Below are positions 15,736 to 24,287 of a stretch of DNA of 42,432 nucleotides, in pieces. The notes beneath the pieces were generated by a model. The model saw only the letters and a list, made by a program, of their open reading frames with translations, ran no database searches and was not told the DNA's origin. A program made the translations under genes and the position numbers. The stretch's first letter is position 1, and each line of letters begins with the position of its first letter. This stretch comes from a virus: the IMG/VR virus record IMGVR_UViG_3300028840_003441, positions 1-42,432 of that record, one strand, 5' to 3'.

Positions 15736-16116
15736 TTAGCAGCCGCCTTTATACCTAAAGGTATGTGTTCCCTCTACGTTGTCGCAAACGGCTTCGACCG
15801 TCACTTCCACTTGACGCTTCGACAAGTCAATATCGCCCACGTCGACGTTATCAACTCTTTTGATGCCGGGCACTTCCAAAGATTTCTCGTTAAAGATTCT
15901 TTGCACTTCCGCTTTAGTCAAAAACTTCGCGAACACTTTTTGAATGTACGGGACCCCGATATTTAGATTTAGAAACCACTCGCCCAAAAAGGTGCGTATG
16001 TGAATGAGCCAAGCTTGCCTAATCACGTCCGCCTTGTCCACGAGCACGAGGTCGCCGTCGCTTAAGGCGATGTCACCGCATTCACTCATCAATATGTCTT
16101 TATAGTCAGTGGTCAT
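15736..16116 (-). CDS. baseplate wedge protein, gp25/GPW-like
   Basis: The 126-residue protein has the gp25/W pattern: GDIALSDGDLVLVDKADVIRQAWLIHIRTFLGEWFLN, followed by IGVPYIQKVF and a C-terminal beta part. In contractile tails this protein initiates sheath polymerisation from the baseplate. It lies one base downstream of the spike gene's stop and just upstream of the J-like gene, consistent with an operon. Confidence 0.9.
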   Translation of the reverse strand: MTTDYKDILMSECGDIALSDGDLVLVDKADVIRQAWLIHIRTFLGEWFLNLNIGVPYIQKVFAKFLTKAEVQRIFNEKSLEVPGIKRVDNVDVGDIDLSKRQVEVTVEAVCDNVEGTHTFRYKGGC

Positions 16117-16830
16117 CTAATCCGCCTTCAAATTTGACGACTTGAAGTCATTCAACGTAGGCGGCGCGGGAAAAGCGGCCAAGTACGCAGTTTTGAGCGC
16201 CGCCCCGCCATCGTTTGGCACGGGCACCCAAGTAGTGCGTATAAGCGTATCAAGCGCGGTCCACTGCGCGAGCACTTTGGCCGCCATGGCGACAAAATCA
16301 AGCGCAGAGACCGCGCCGCCCGTCGTCACTTCCATCGTCGAGTCTTTCGAGCGAAGCTGACAACCCCCCTTCTTTCCGAAGACCGCGCCGCTCGTCAACG
16401 CATCCGTAAAGGCCTTAGAAATAGAGCGCACGCCGCCCGGCCAAAACACGGCGCCCGATAGGGTATGCCGCCCTATATCGCCCGGGCTCGTGTTCGTGCC
16501 CTTCGTCCGCCATTGGTCGATTGACTGCTCGCTGAAAAAGACGAACCCTTGGTCGCCCTCGCTCAACGCGAACGCTAAAAAGAATTCGCTCGAGCCGGAC
16601 AAGCTCACGGGAACGTTTTTCAAAACTGGCAAGTCTTCAGTGGTGTATTCTTTTTCGTTCTTGGGAATTGTGCGCTTGACTTCGAGTACTACGTCGACAG
16701 CCAAATCTTGAGCGCCGGCGACCGCGGGGTACACCTTTTGCACCCTGCCCGGCAAACCGGTGTGAAGGTCAATGCGATCGTCTTCAATCGCCTTGGTTAT
16801 GATTTCGGCCATTTCCGGTGTGATCGTCAT
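16117..16830 (-). CDS. baseplate central spike protein (Gp138/gpV-like)
   Basis: The 237-residue protein has an N-terminal OB-fold segment typical of Gp138/gp45-type spikes: GLPGRVQKVYP, DVVLEVKRTIP, DLPVLKNVPV, and GDQGFVFFSEQSIDQWR. GRHTLSGAVFWPGG follows. A repetitive beta region (CQLRSKDSTMEVTTGGAV) fits the needle part. The spike trimer pierces the host outer membrane and caps the tail hub. The ATG overlaps the hub gene by four bases. Confidence 0.85.
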   Translation of the reverse strand: MTITPEMAEIITKAIEDDRIDLHTGLPGRVQKVYPAVAGAQDLAVDVVLEVKRTIPKNEKEYTTEDLPVLKNVPVSLSGSSEFFLAFALSEGDQGFVFFSEQSIDQWRTKGTNTSPGDIGRHTLSGAVFWPGGVRSISKAFTDALTSGAVFGKKGGCQLRSKDSTMEVTTGGAVSALDFVAMAAKVLAQWTALDTLIRTTWVPVPNDGGAALKTAYLAAFPAPPTLNDFKSSNLKAD

Positions 16831-17696
16831 AGTGCTATCGCCTCAATATCAATATACCAGTCGTTGCCCGCCGTGTCGCCTGAATAGGAACACCGCTGCG
16901 CGACGGCTTGGGCGTTCATGTAGCTTGTAACCACGCTCAACAGGCGACCCGGCTCGACTCCCGGTATGATCAAAGAGCGCAAGTAGATGACCCCGTCGCT
17001 ACTCACACGAGGCGCGCCCACAAGGCCCGTTCTCGGGCTCAAAACGACCGCTGGTACTGGGACAGGCGCGCCCACGGTCAAGAGCTGTATGACGTTGTTT
17101 TGGATGCTCCACTCGAGCCCCGCACTTTTGCAGATACGACTAAACTCTTTTGCGCTCGGTCCACTAACGGTGCATCCGTTTAAGAATTGAGTGCCCGACC
17201 CGAGCAGCGCGCCTTGCGGCGCTATCGATACGACGTTCCCTATTTGGGCGCCCTTGCCGCCATTTGCGTCCGCCATGGTTTTGGCGATCTCGGTCAAAAC
17301 CGTGGTTACCGTCGTGCCCGCGGGAAAGGACTTATTGACGCGCGCCTCTTGAATGGTTTTCTCGCCATCGCCACTTGAAAGCGTCGTTATCCAGTCAACG
17401 CGCTCTTTGTTGTTTTCAATGTCTCGTATGTCACCTTTAAAAATGATACTGCTTCCGCTTACATAGCCGGCTTCGAGCTCGATCGTAGACTTCCCCATTG
17501 TCTCAAGCTCTGACCGCGTTTCGGGCTTCAAGTTGAAAACATTAACTTCGCTAGTGTTAGGCTCTTGCGACAGCGTGCGCACGACGTTGAAAGTAAAATC
17601 GAGTTGGCGAAAGCCGGCGAGAGAGTTGATCTCTACAAAGACCAAGGGCAAAGTTTGCACCTTCAATCTGTACTTTCTGTTGTAGAGTTTACCCAT
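16827..17696 (-). CDS. baseplate hub protein (gp27/gpD-like)
   Basis: The 289-residue protein contains the hub pattern: FTFNVVRTLSQEPNTSEVNVFNL near the N-terminus, IIFKGDIRDIENNKE, SGDGEKTIQEARVNKSF, and a C-terminal SLIIPGVEPGRLLSV segment. Such proteins form the trimeric hub ring linking tail tube and spike. Its place between plug and spike genes is conserved in Pam3- and Mu-like baseplates. It overlaps both neighbours by a few bases. Confidence 0.84.
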   Translation of the reverse strand: MGKLYNRKYRLKVQTLPLVFVEINSLAGFRQLDFTFNVVRTLSQEPNTSEVNVFNLKPETRSELETMGKSTIELEAGYVSGSSIIFKGDIRDIENNKERVDWITTLSSGDGEKTIQEARVNKSFPAGTTVTTVLTEIAKTMADANGGKGAQIGNVVSIAPQGALLGSGTQFLNGCTVSGPSAKEFSRICKSAGLEWSIQNNVIQLLTVGAPVPVPAVVLSPRTGLVGAPRVSSDGVIYLRSLIIPGVEPGRLLSVVTSYMNAQAVAQRCSYSGDTAGNDWYIDIEAIAL

Positions 17697-18036
17697 TCTC
17701 TAGCGCCTCTAAGTCCGTTTCGGGAATGTAGTGTAAGAGCACGCTCTCGCCCAAGTCAGTGAGCCCCGGGTCGGCGTGCCCTTGGCTTGCCGCAAGTATT
17801 GCGCCGCTCGGTTTATCTGGCGACGTCGCTCTAACTAGGGTGCTCCAATTCACAACGATCTTTCTACTCACGAGCCCTTCAATCGGTTGGTCGCCACTGT
17901 CATGGATAGTCAAATACCAATGAAGGTCACGCGCATTGTAGTCAAAATACAGAATGTAAGAAATCCCATCAAAAACGATTGACTCTTTGTAGTGGCTCGT
18001 TCCGTCCGCGCGTGTCGGTATGTTTTGAATGGCCAT
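17689..18036 (-). CDS. baseplate plug protein (Pam3 gp18-like)
   Basis: This 115-residue protein resembles the small plug protein family of Pam3-type baseplates: an opening TRADGTSHYKESIVFDGISYILYFDYNARDLHWYLTI, then GLVSRKIVVNW, and a C-terminal DLGESVLLHYIPETDL. The protein is thought to sit inside the hub. It overlaps the Dit-like gene stop by one base (TAATG) and the hub start by eight bases. Confidence 0.72.
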   Translation of the reverse strand: MAIQNIPTRADGTSHYKESIVFDGISYILYFDYNARDLHWYLTIHDSGDQPIEGLVSRKIVVNWSTLVRATSPDKPSGAILAASQGHADPGLTDLGESVLLHYIPETDLEALENG

Positions 18037-18650
18037 TAAATTACACCTTGCGCCGCTAGAGAGTCGAGCAGATGCTCGGCTTGCGCCGCTTCCGTCGTGC
18101 TCGCGTCCGCTGTCGTTTGCGCTCCGTCGCTGACTTGTCCGTCAACAGTTGTTGACGCGGTCTCGGCGGCGATTTCCGCAAGTGCGTCGATTTCCGAAGT
18201 GTAGGCGAATTCAATAGGCCGCGCGGTCGCCGTGAAAGAGAGCTTGCCCCCATTTTGATTGTTTCGCGTAGCACTAAACGAGGTCAGCACCATGTCGCGA
18301 TATGTCTCTAAGCTGGTTTCTATAACGATTGTGACTTGCTCGGCAAAAAGGCGCTTGAACTCCTTCCAAGCGTTTTGCACGGGGCTTCCACCCAAGAAAG
18401 CGGTTTTCGCGCTATTGATAGCCGTTTGAAAGGGAAAGTCCGTGCTTAGTGGCGTGTCGCTCACTTCTCCCTGTATCGATAGCGTGGCGGGCTCGGGTCT
18501 GTAGTGGTCAGTGATGTCTGAACCGAATTCGACAGGGTGTTCGCTCACTGTCGCGTTTTGCTCGTGCTCCTCTTGGATAGAAGCGTCGCAACGCACTTCA
18601 CCGATCACGCACTTTGATTTGACCCCCTTTAAGTCTTCTTGGAAAGCCAT
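18036..18650 (-). CDS. Dit-like distal tail/baseplate adaptor protein
   Basis: The 204-residue protein (ATG start preceded by AAAGGGGC; a TTG just before it is ignored) has a Dit-like N-terminal pattern: CDASIQEEHEQNATVSEHPVEFGSDITDHYRPEPATLSI, a central LETYRDMVLTSFSATRNNQNGGKLSFTATARPIEF, and a low-complexity Ala/Thr C-terminus. It connects the tail tube end to the hub. The first half matches the conserved motif of myophage Dit-like tail proteins that follow the tape measure gene. Confidence 0.8.
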   Translation of the reverse strand: MAFQEDLKGVKSKCVIGEVRCDASIQEEHEQNATVSEHPVEFGSDITDHYRPEPATLSIQGEVSDTPLSTDFPFQTAINSAKTAFLGGSPVQNAWKEFKRLFAEQVTIVIETSLETYRDMVLTSFSATRNNQNGGKLSFTATARPIEFAYTSEIDALAEIAAETASTTVDGQVSDGAQTTADASTTEAAQAEHLLDSLAAQGVI

Positions 18651-20413
18651 CAAGAGCCCCTTTGCACTAAGGCCGCGAGCGTTTTTTGGTTTTCCCTGCG
18701 CACGCTGCTAGCGGAAGCATCCGCGATCGTGGTCGCGTCGCTCGCGCTAGCGCTCCCTGCTACATTCACGGCGACGGTTTGGTTTATGGTCGCGGGTCCT
18801 GCGCTCGAGTGGAAGGGCGCTGCAACCGTGGGGCGCGCGCCCGCAAATTGAATATTTACAAAGTAACGCGTTTGCGCTTGCATAGCAGCCCGATCGAGTT
18901 TCCGCGCTTCGGCTAGCGCTTTTTTCTTCGCGTTCAATGCCTTTTTGCGCCTAGCTGCCGCGCGACTATCTGCTTTCTTGTCTCCTTTGCCCCTCTTGTT
19001 GCGAGCGCGCTTTCGCTCTCTTTCTTCTTTTTCGTTTTGCCTCTTGTATTCCGCCATTCGCTTTTCGTATTGCTTCCGCTGCTCACGCGCTCTCGCGGGG
19101 TCATACTTGTAGTCATCATCAATAGACTGTTGCCGCTCCTCTTCAAACTTGAGCTCGAAGCCCAAGAAGTCGGCGACAACCTGCGCTTTTTCTTTGATAA
19201 AGTTCACGAAAGCATTAAACCGATCCATAAAAGAAGCGATTCCGCTACGAATCGCCGCGAACATATCGACAAAAAGCTCCTTCCAAAACTTGATAGAATC
19301 CACGAGAGCAGCGCCCAAAAAGCGCAAAGCGGGCACAACTTCATTGGTCCAAAAAAGCGTCATGCCTTCCCAAGCCATCTTCAGATTTTTGACGGCTTCA
19401 GTAGCGGACCCGGGACCGAAGACGGCGTCGATGAAATCACCGATCACGCTCTCACCGCCTTCGAACATTGAGATCAAGTCTTCAAGCACGATAGTCGCAA
19501 CGGCGACCACGGCGATCAACTTCAGCAAAGGAATGAGGATAGGCAGCATTGCGATCACGACCGCGGCCGCGACCTTGACGGCGACGGCGCCGAGCACAAT
19601 CAAAGCGGCTTTCAAAATGTGTGAATTCTTCGCGTATTCGTTGAAAGCTCGTAGACCGTCACGAGCCATGCCGACAATCTTCTCGGTCGCCGGCAAGAGC
19701 ACTTGCCCCGCTCTAGTAGCCACGTCTTTAAACGCCGCTCCGAGTCCCTTTGACGCGTTCGCGAAGCCGTCCGCGGTTTTTGCCGCGTCACCGTGAGCGC
19801 TCGCGGTCTGCTCGAGAATGAATTCATAACGAAGCGCCGTTTTTTCGGCGTTCGTCATGTCCTTCATGTTCTTTTTGATGCCTTTGGAAAGCGCGAAAGC
19901 TTCCAAAGTGGCGACGCTCATGACCACGCCGAATTGCTTTAGCGGCTCGGCTTCGCCTACGAGACCCGATCGCAGCGCTTCAAGGGCTTGCTTGTCCGTC
20001 TTGTTGAAAAAAGACCCCAAGTCGACCGCGAGCTCGGAAAATCTTTTCGACATCTTCGCGGCTTTTTCCTCATTCCGATCCATCATCGGATTGAGCACGG
20101 CGCCGAGAGTCCCCGCCATCTCACGCAGGGCGTATTCGGAACGCCCCGCGGCTTCGCCGGTGGCGGCCGCCCACTCTTTCACCGCGTTTGTGTTGTCGCC
20201 GAAGGATGCTTCGAGCACGTTCAAGGTCTCTTGCGCGTCGCTTGCGAAATCGACGATCTTGAAAGCAGCGAACGCGGCCGCGGCCAAGGCGATTTTACCT
20301 TCGAGACCGGCAAAGCGCTTGGTCAAGCTACCGATTGACGTATCGGCTTCTTTGAAGCTCTTTTTGTCGAGGTCTAAGGAGAGTTTCGCTACTATGTCGC
20401 GCAAGACTGGCAT
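18650..20413 (-). CDS. tail tape measure protein
   Basis: The 587-residue protein has the tape-measure layout: an N-terminal amphipathic helical region with DAQETLNVLEASFG and EAAGRSEYALREMAG, a helical body, a hydrophobic segment around residues 268-312 (AALIVLGAVAVKVAAAVVIAMLP), and a Lys/Arg/Glu-rich coiled coil near 430-510. It sets tail length and is ejected into the cell envelope. At roughly 1.5 angstrom per residue a tail of about 90 nm is expected. It lies between the frameshifted chaperone genes and the Dit-like gene, the canonical order. Confidence 0.93.
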   Translation of the reverse strand: MPVLRDIVAKLSLDLDKKSFKEADTSIGSLTKRFAGLEGKIALAAAAFAAFKIVDFASDAQETLNVLEASFGDNTNAVKEWAAATGEAAGRSEYALREMAGTLGAVLNPMMDRNEEKAAKMSKRFSELAVDLGSFFNKTDKQALEALRSGLVGEAEPLKQFGVVMSVATLEAFALSKGIKKNMKDMTNAEKTALRYEFILEQTASAHGDAAKTADGFANASKGLGAAFKDVATRAGQVLLPATEKIVGMARDGLRAFNEYAKNSHILKAALIVLGAVAVKVAAAVVIAMLPILIPLLKLIAVVAVATIVLEDLISMFEGGESVIGDFIDAVFGPGSATEAVKNLKMAWEGMTLFWTNEVVPALRFLGAALVDSIKFWKELFVDMFAAIRSGIASFMDRFNAFVNFIKEKAQVVADFLGFELKFEEERQQSIDDDYKYDPARAREQRKQYEKRMAEYKRQNEKEERERKRARNKRGKGDKKADSRAAARRKKALNAKKKALAEARKLDRAAMQAQTRYFVNIQFAGARPTVAAPFHSSAGPATINQTVAVNVAGSASASDATTIADASASSVRRENQKTLAALVQRGS

Positions 20414-20670
20414 TACTTACCCCGCGGCTTATTGTCTCTCAAGTACCGCGCGTGCGCTTCGTCAAGTGCGTCGAGCGTTTGATGCGCGCGGTATATGTCG
20501 CCTAGGCTCCACAGTGTTTGAATCTCGATCAATCCGCTACTGTAGCGATCGTCGGCGGCGACTCGTTGGATATTCCAGTCGAGCCCCTTTGGGATTTTGA
20601 TCTCGACTCGTTCGCCATCGCTCGCAACGCCACCGCTTGACCCGCTAGAGTCTGAAATAGCCCGAAAAAA
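20413..20670 (-). CDS. tail assembly chaperone, -1 frameshift extension
   Basis: This is the -1-frame extension of the chaperone. Slippage on TTTTTTC joins 139 residues of the 0-frame to 83 residues here, giving a product of about 222 residues. The extension has a Ser/Gly linker (SDSSGSSGG), a WNI segment and a C-terminal helix typical of gpT/E' proteins (LWSLGDIYRAHQTLDALDEAH). Its stop overlaps the tape-measure ATG. An open frame continues upstream of the slip site (to 20793), but that part is antisense-like, arginine-rich sequence overlapping conserved 0-frame codons, so it is unlikely to start independently. Confidence 0.82.
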   Translation of the reverse strand, partial: FFRAISDSSGSSGGVASDGERVEIKIPKGLDWNIQRVAADDRYSSGLIEIQTLWSLGDIYRAHQTLDALDEAHARYLRDNKPRGK

Positions 20671-21080
20671 TCGGAAAACTGCACCTCCAAGCAGAACGCG
20701 ATCCATTTGAATTCGGTCAGTAAATTCGTGGCGAAAAGCACTTCGCGCATGTCTTTCTTCAAAGGCACGAAGTTTCCTTCTTCGTTTCGCCACTCCGTTT
20801 GCTTCCCAAGGTCCTCGACAAGCTTGTGGTGAAAGGCGGGTTGAACGGCTCCCGCGATTTCTCGCAGGGAGCCACCGATCGAGCCCATAGCCGATCCAAG
20901 GATGTCGGTGACTTTCATGTCAACACCGACGTCCGCGCCTTCGAGCCCCTCGACAGCGGCCGCGATAGACGGGCCGAACATGCGAATGAGCTTGTCGAGA
21001 AGCTCACGCGCGGGCGTCGCCATTAACGGGTAATACTTGAAGTCATACCCATCGATGGTTCTTTCTTTGGTTTCGAGCAT
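20529..21080 (-). CDS. tail assembly chaperone, short (0-frame) form
   Basis: This 183-residue protein lies between the tail tube and tape measure genes, the position of gpG-type chaperones. The conserved-looking body runs to LTEFKWIAFCLEVQFSDFF (residue 139). After that the 0-frame tail (GLFQTLAGQAVALRAMANES) appears less constrained. At residue 139 the heptamer TTTTTTC permits -1 frameshifting into the overlapping frame, producing a longer fusion. These proteins coat the tape measure during tail assembly and are not in the virion. AAAGGATA precedes the ATG. Confidence 0.85.
   Translation of the reverse strand: MLETKERTIDGYDFKYYPLMATPARELLDKLIRMFGPSIAAAVEGLEGADVGVDMKVTDILGSAMGSIGGSLREIAGAVQPAFHHKLVEDLGKQTEWRNEEGNFVPLKKDMREVLFATNLLTEFKWIAFCLEVQFSDFFGLFQTLAGQAVALRAMANESRSKSQRGSTGISNESPPTIATVAD
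20664..20670 (-). promoter_or_regulatory. programmed -1 ribosomal frameshift site TTTTTTC
   Basis: On the minus strand the chaperone reads GAT TTT TTC GGG, so the heptamer T TTT TTC fits the X XXY YYZ slippery rule in the correct register. Slipping back one base gives TTT TTT CGG and enters the frame that ends at the tape measure start. Conserved frameshifting at this gene is established for most long-tailed phages. A downstream stimulatory structure was not evaluated. Confidence 0.85.
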
Positions 21081-21105
21081 TTTGCTATCCTTTCCTAGTT
21101 GCGCG

Positions 21106-21546
21106 CTAGTTTCCGCCGTCGAAGCGTATCAGGTGAGCCGCTCGGATGGTCCACTCGCGCGGGGTAGCTTGCCGGTCAAAAGCAACATCTGGTGGCTTCT
21201 TGATCCAAGCGTTTTCCGCGGTGTAGAGCGCGCGCCCGTTGCGGTCTTTGATCTTCAAGGGCACAATACCGCCGACCATGCCGGGCGCCGTTCTAAGCAA
21301 GTTCGAGAGAATCGAAAGTTGATCGTTGCCGGTCGACGTACTCATCACAATGATCGTGATGTCGGTTCGCTTGTCGTTCGTTCGGCTAACCGACACTTCC
21401 CCGTCGACGCCCACGACGTCGACGGTGTCGTCGCTCTCTTGCTCGACTCGGACGAACTCCCCGTCGGCGAGACCGCTATCGATGAGAGCGGGCCCCAAGA
21501 CGACCGTGACTTCGTCAGCGTTGTAGACTTTGACTTGGTTGCTCAT
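21106..21546 (-). CDS. tail tube protein (DUF3277-like)
   Basis: The 146-residue protein matches the contractile-tail tube family called DUF3277: VKVYNADEVTVVLGPALIDSGLADGEFVRVEQES, VVGVDGEVSVSRTNDKRTDITIIVMSTSTGNDQLSILSN, and a final REWTIRAAHLIRF. It forms the inner tube that is driven through the cell envelope. It directly follows the sheath gene, with AGGTGACACC before its ATG. Confidence 0.88.
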   Translation of the reverse strand: MSNQVKVYNADEVTVVLGPALIDSGLADGEFVRVEQESDDTVDVVGVDGEVSVSRTNDKRTDITIIVMSTSTGNDQLSILSNLLRTAPGMVGGIVPLKIKDRNGRALYTAENAWIKKPPDVAFDRQATPREWTIRAAHLIRFDGGN

Positions 21547-21554
21547 GGTGTCAC

Positions 21555-22898
21555 CTATACCTTAATAACGCCGTTGAGCGGGTCAACGATGTGAATAGCT
21601 CCCGCGAGCGTTGCTTCGAAGTTGACGTCGGGCAGCGTCCGCGCGATCTTGCTGTCCTTCGGCACGTCCGCCACTAGTGGCGCAGTGACCACGGGCTCGG
21701 GGTCCGCGGCCAAGTAAGTGGCTCCGATGCCTTCTTCCATCTGCGCTTCGACTTGCACGACCACTTGGTCGACGCCCGGGTCGGTGAAGGGCACCTTCGG
21801 CGTATTCGCGAAAAGCCCGAAGATTCGCTCGCGCAAGCGCGCGACGGTCCAGTCGCGCCCGCGAATCACGTCGATCCATTCGCCGGCGGCCATCTTACCA
21901 TCATAGGTCACGGGCAATCCCGCGATCTCTTGGTAGTAGTTGCCCTTCTTGGCGAAGACGGCATCGGTGAAGGACGCCGTGAGCTCGTCCACGATCACGC
22001 CCGAGAGCGCCTTGTAGGCCCACGTGGAGCCGCCCGGGTCAATGGGGAACCGGTTGCCCATCCAAACGGCCCCGGCGTGCTTGCCCTGGTCTCCGCTGTA
22101 GATACCGTAAGTCCTGAAGTACTGCGCGGCATTCAAGGTGTAGAAGACGTCGGTCGTGCTCGTGCCATTGCCGACTTCGGTGTCGTGCGTGGTGTAGCCG
22201 AAGATGCGCTCCATTGTCTCGACTTGGGCGGCGAGAGCGGTGACGCGGGCCTTTGAATTCGGGTCCGCCAAAATGAGCCCATACCAGTGCGGATAAAGCG
22301 CGTCGATTTCGCCGAGTTCCGTGACGAGCGAACTGTCGATCGTGGTGTCTTCGAAGCCGAAGTCGAGCAAGTTCAAGCCGCTGACGTACCATTGCTCATT
22401 TGGATTGTCAGCGGCGCAACTGACTACCGCGGCCGCTGACGTCGCCGTGAGATTCGTGACCGCAGTGATCAACGCCGCCAAGGCCGTGGCTATGTCGGTC
22501 GGCGTGTCTCCGCTTAATACGGTGTAGCTGATTTCAGTTGTCGCCCCACCATTAGGTGCGATGACGCTAAAACTTACCTCTTTGCCTTCGACCGCGGCCG
22601 CGGCATTGACTGTGATTTCGAAAGTGTGGTCGAAGTCGTCAACAAGACGCCCTACGGCGACTTGACGCGCCTTCGGCGTGTTCCTCGCGAGCGCAGAAAC
22701 CGCCCGATGTATGGGACTGTCCGCGACAATTCCGTCGGCCACGAGGTCGGCGGGCGCGGTTCCCATGTTATAAACGCGATAACGGTCACCGTAGGCGTCG
22801 TGCTTGCCTATCACAAGGGGAATCCCGAAAGATCGCCTCGTCACGCCGCGGCCTTCGCTCGTTATCACGACGTTGACAATATTGCTCAATGTCGTCAT
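21555..22898 (-). CDS. contractile tail sheath protein (DUF3383-like)
   Basis: The 447-residue protein follows the DUF3383 sheath pattern: an N-terminal VNVVITSEGRGVTRRSFGIPLVIG, a central WYGLILADPNSKARVTALAAQVE, HAGAVWMGNRFPIDPGGSTWAYKALSGV, a KKGNYYQEIAGLPVTYDGKMAAGEWIDVIRGRDW stretch and a C-terminal domain. Residues about 110-180 form an inserted alanine/threonine-rich domain (TDIATALAALITAVTNLTAT) seen in many sheaths of this type. The ATG overlaps the terminator gene by four bases. This gene establishes the contractile-tail morphotype. Confidence 0.93.
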   Translation of the reverse strand: MTTLSNIVNVVITSEGRGVTRRSFGIPLVIGKHDAYGDRYRVYNMGTAPADLVADGIVADSPIHRAVSALARNTPKARQVAVGRLVDDFDHTFEITVNAAAAVEGKEVSFSVIAPNGGATTEISYTVLSGDTPTDIATALAALITAVTNLTATSAAAVVSCAADNPNEQWYVSGLNLLDFGFEDTTIDSSLVTELGEIDALYPHWYGLILADPNSKARVTALAAQVETMERIFGYTTHDTEVGNGTSTTDVFYTLNAAQYFRTYGIYSGDQGKHAGAVWMGNRFPIDPGGSTWAYKALSGVIVDELTASFTDAVFAKKGNYYQEIAGLPVTYDGKMAAGEWIDVIRGRDWTVARLRERIFGLFANTPKVPFTDPGVDQVVVQVEAQMEEGIGATYLAADPEPVVTAPLVADVPKDSKIARTLPDVNFEATLAGAIHIVDPLNGVIKV

Positions 22899-23521
22899 GG
22901 CATCAACTCCTCATTTAGTTGTAGCGACGCGTCAAGGAGTTCCCCGCCCGCGTTGCGTAGTCTGCTCGTTACCTCTACGTGTTCGATCCAAGTACCGATG
23001 GCGGCCGCGTCACGGTCGCACAAAAAGGTGTTTAATCGAAACTCCCAGTTCGCGACGTCTTCGATTCGGTCATCCCATTCGATTGTATCCGGCATATTGA
23101 CCAAGGCGTCGGCGTCGGCGAAAGACATGTCGTTAGGCTCGAGCCACCTGTCGCGCCCATAGCGGTGACTTGAACGCGTTTCCGCTCGAGCGCCCGCATA
23201 CCATGCGCTTTGCCGGTGTTCCTGGTCTCGTGACCGCATGCGCAGCTCAAAAGCGATTTGGCGCCATGCAATGAGAACGTCTTGCCGCGGGAACTCCGCG
23301 TCGCCCGCTTGATTGTCGACGTCTTCGTGGCGGATTTCGTCCGTACCTTGTCTCGTGATTTGACGCGGGCGAAGTTCGCCCCAAACGCGGTTCGCTTTGC
23401 GGAAGTTGCCGCCGTCTTTTTGGTCTATCCAAATGATATTGGAGTCCGAGCACCAAGCGAGCCAATCACGGACGGCTTCCATCTTCTTGTCAAGGTCGGG
23501 ATGTTCAAAACGCCCGGTCAT
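22895..23521 (-). CDS. tail terminator/neck protein, gp12-like
   Basis: The 208-residue protein lies between the HK97-gp10-like and sheath genes, where the neck/tail terminator is expected. It carries the W-rich pattern of phage neck terminator gp12-like proteins (DWLAWCSDSNIIWIDQKDGGN at the start, LIAWRQIAFELRMRSRDQEHRQSAWY in the middle, a late WEFRLNTFLC). It caps the tail tube and sheath and contacts the head connector. The family assignment rests on pattern and position. Confidence 0.7.
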   Translation of the reverse strand: MTGRFEHPDLDKKMEAVRDWLAWCSDSNIIWIDQKDGGNFRKANRVWGELRPRQITRQGTDEIRHEDVDNQAGDAEFPRQDVLIAWRQIAFELRMRSRDQEHRQSAWYAGARAETRSSHRYGRDRWLEPNDMSFADADALVNMPDTIEWDDRIEDVANWEFRLNTFLCDRDAAAIGTWIEHVEVTSRLRNAGGELLDASLQLNEELMP

Positions 23522-24003
23522 CTCGTCACTTTGTAGGTAATGGCGCTTTTCAACTGACCGGTAAGAATGAGCGGCGTGTTTTTAGGTTTTCCCTTCTTCC
23601 TTTTTTGCGCCTTGGTGGCGGGCTTTAGACCGGGCGCGATTCCCCGTGTGATCGCGTTGCGCATGTCAGCTTGAGCTTTCAACCCGAGCACGTTTAGCGC
23701 TTGGGTCAGCGACAGCTTGAGCGAATACACCTTGCGCCCGAGCGCCTTGGTCAAAGGGCGATACTTGTTCAAGTTCGCGTCAACGGGGTCTCGGATGAAA
23801 GAGCGCTCGGGAACGTTTCCGAGCCCGAACTCGTGAATAGCGCCAAGCTCCACATTGCCCAAGGCGTCGCCGGTGCGCGGGTCGTCATCTCCGCGGATTC
23901 CTACGACCACGTGTTTTTTGATGCTCGCCTCTTTCAGCACGCGTTTCCATCCACGATCTTTGTCGATGACGCGAGTCGTTACTTTTAGAGGCGTTCGCGC
24001 CAT
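23518..24003 (-). CDS. HK97-gp10-like neck protein
   Basis: The 161-residue form starts at the ATG preceded by GGAAGGGTGA, overlapping the DUF4054 stop by one base; a longer upstream frame is rejected because it would cover that gene. The protein has KKHVVVGIRGDDDP, LGAIHEFGLGNVPERSFIRDPVD and TPLILTGQLKSAITYKV, the hallmark order of the phage gp10/HK97-like minor structural family (AxIHEFG ... PERSF ... LxxTGxLxxSI). It is a head-tail connector component. Confidence 0.88.
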   Translation of the reverse strand: MARTPLKVTTRVIDKDRGWKRVLKEASIKKHVVVGIRGDDDPRTGDALGNVELGAIHEFGLGNVPERSFIRDPVDANLNKYRPLTKALGRKVYSLKLSLTQALNVLGLKAQADMRNAITRGIAPGLKPATKAQKRKKGKPKNTPLILTGQLKSAITYKVTR

Positions 24004-24287
24004 CAAATCACCCTTCCCAGTCCCATGACCGCGGCCTTTCTCAAACGCTCGTACTCGATCCAATAAGTGGTGACCCTGTTCTCTTTCTTCAAGCGGGCTT
24101 GTTCCCCTTCTGGCGTGGCCGTGAGTAGATGCGCGGCCAAGTACATCTGGCCGGTGTCGGCCTTACTTCCCCAAGCGCCCGGGTCAATCAGATTGAACGC
24201 GGTGTCGAGCTTCTTCTGCACAAGTGTCCTATCCGTTTTGTTGAACTCGGGGAAGTTCTGAACAAAGCTTTGGAGAGTCACCGTCAA
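24003..24287 (-). CDS. head-tail connector protein, DUF4054-like
   Basis: The 94-residue protein has the DUF4054 pattern: FVQNFPEFNKTD, a helix ending in IDPGAWG, and GQMYLAAHLLTA. It forms part of the connector ring under the portal. The start is an unusual TTG at 24287, supported by GGAAGG nine bases upstream; a GTG two codons later is too far from this site. The TTG overlaps the previous stop (TTGA). Confidence 0.83.
   Translation of the reverse strand: MTVTLQSFVQNFPEFNKTDRTLVQKKLDTAFNLIDPGAWGSKADTGQMYLAAHLLTATPEGEQARLKKENRVTTYWIEYERLRKAAVMGLGRVI

Noticed and set aside
20671-20793. Independent start for the second chaperone frame
   Set aside because: This part overlaps conserved 0-frame codons and gives an arginine-rich peptide; the frameshift product explains the extension better.
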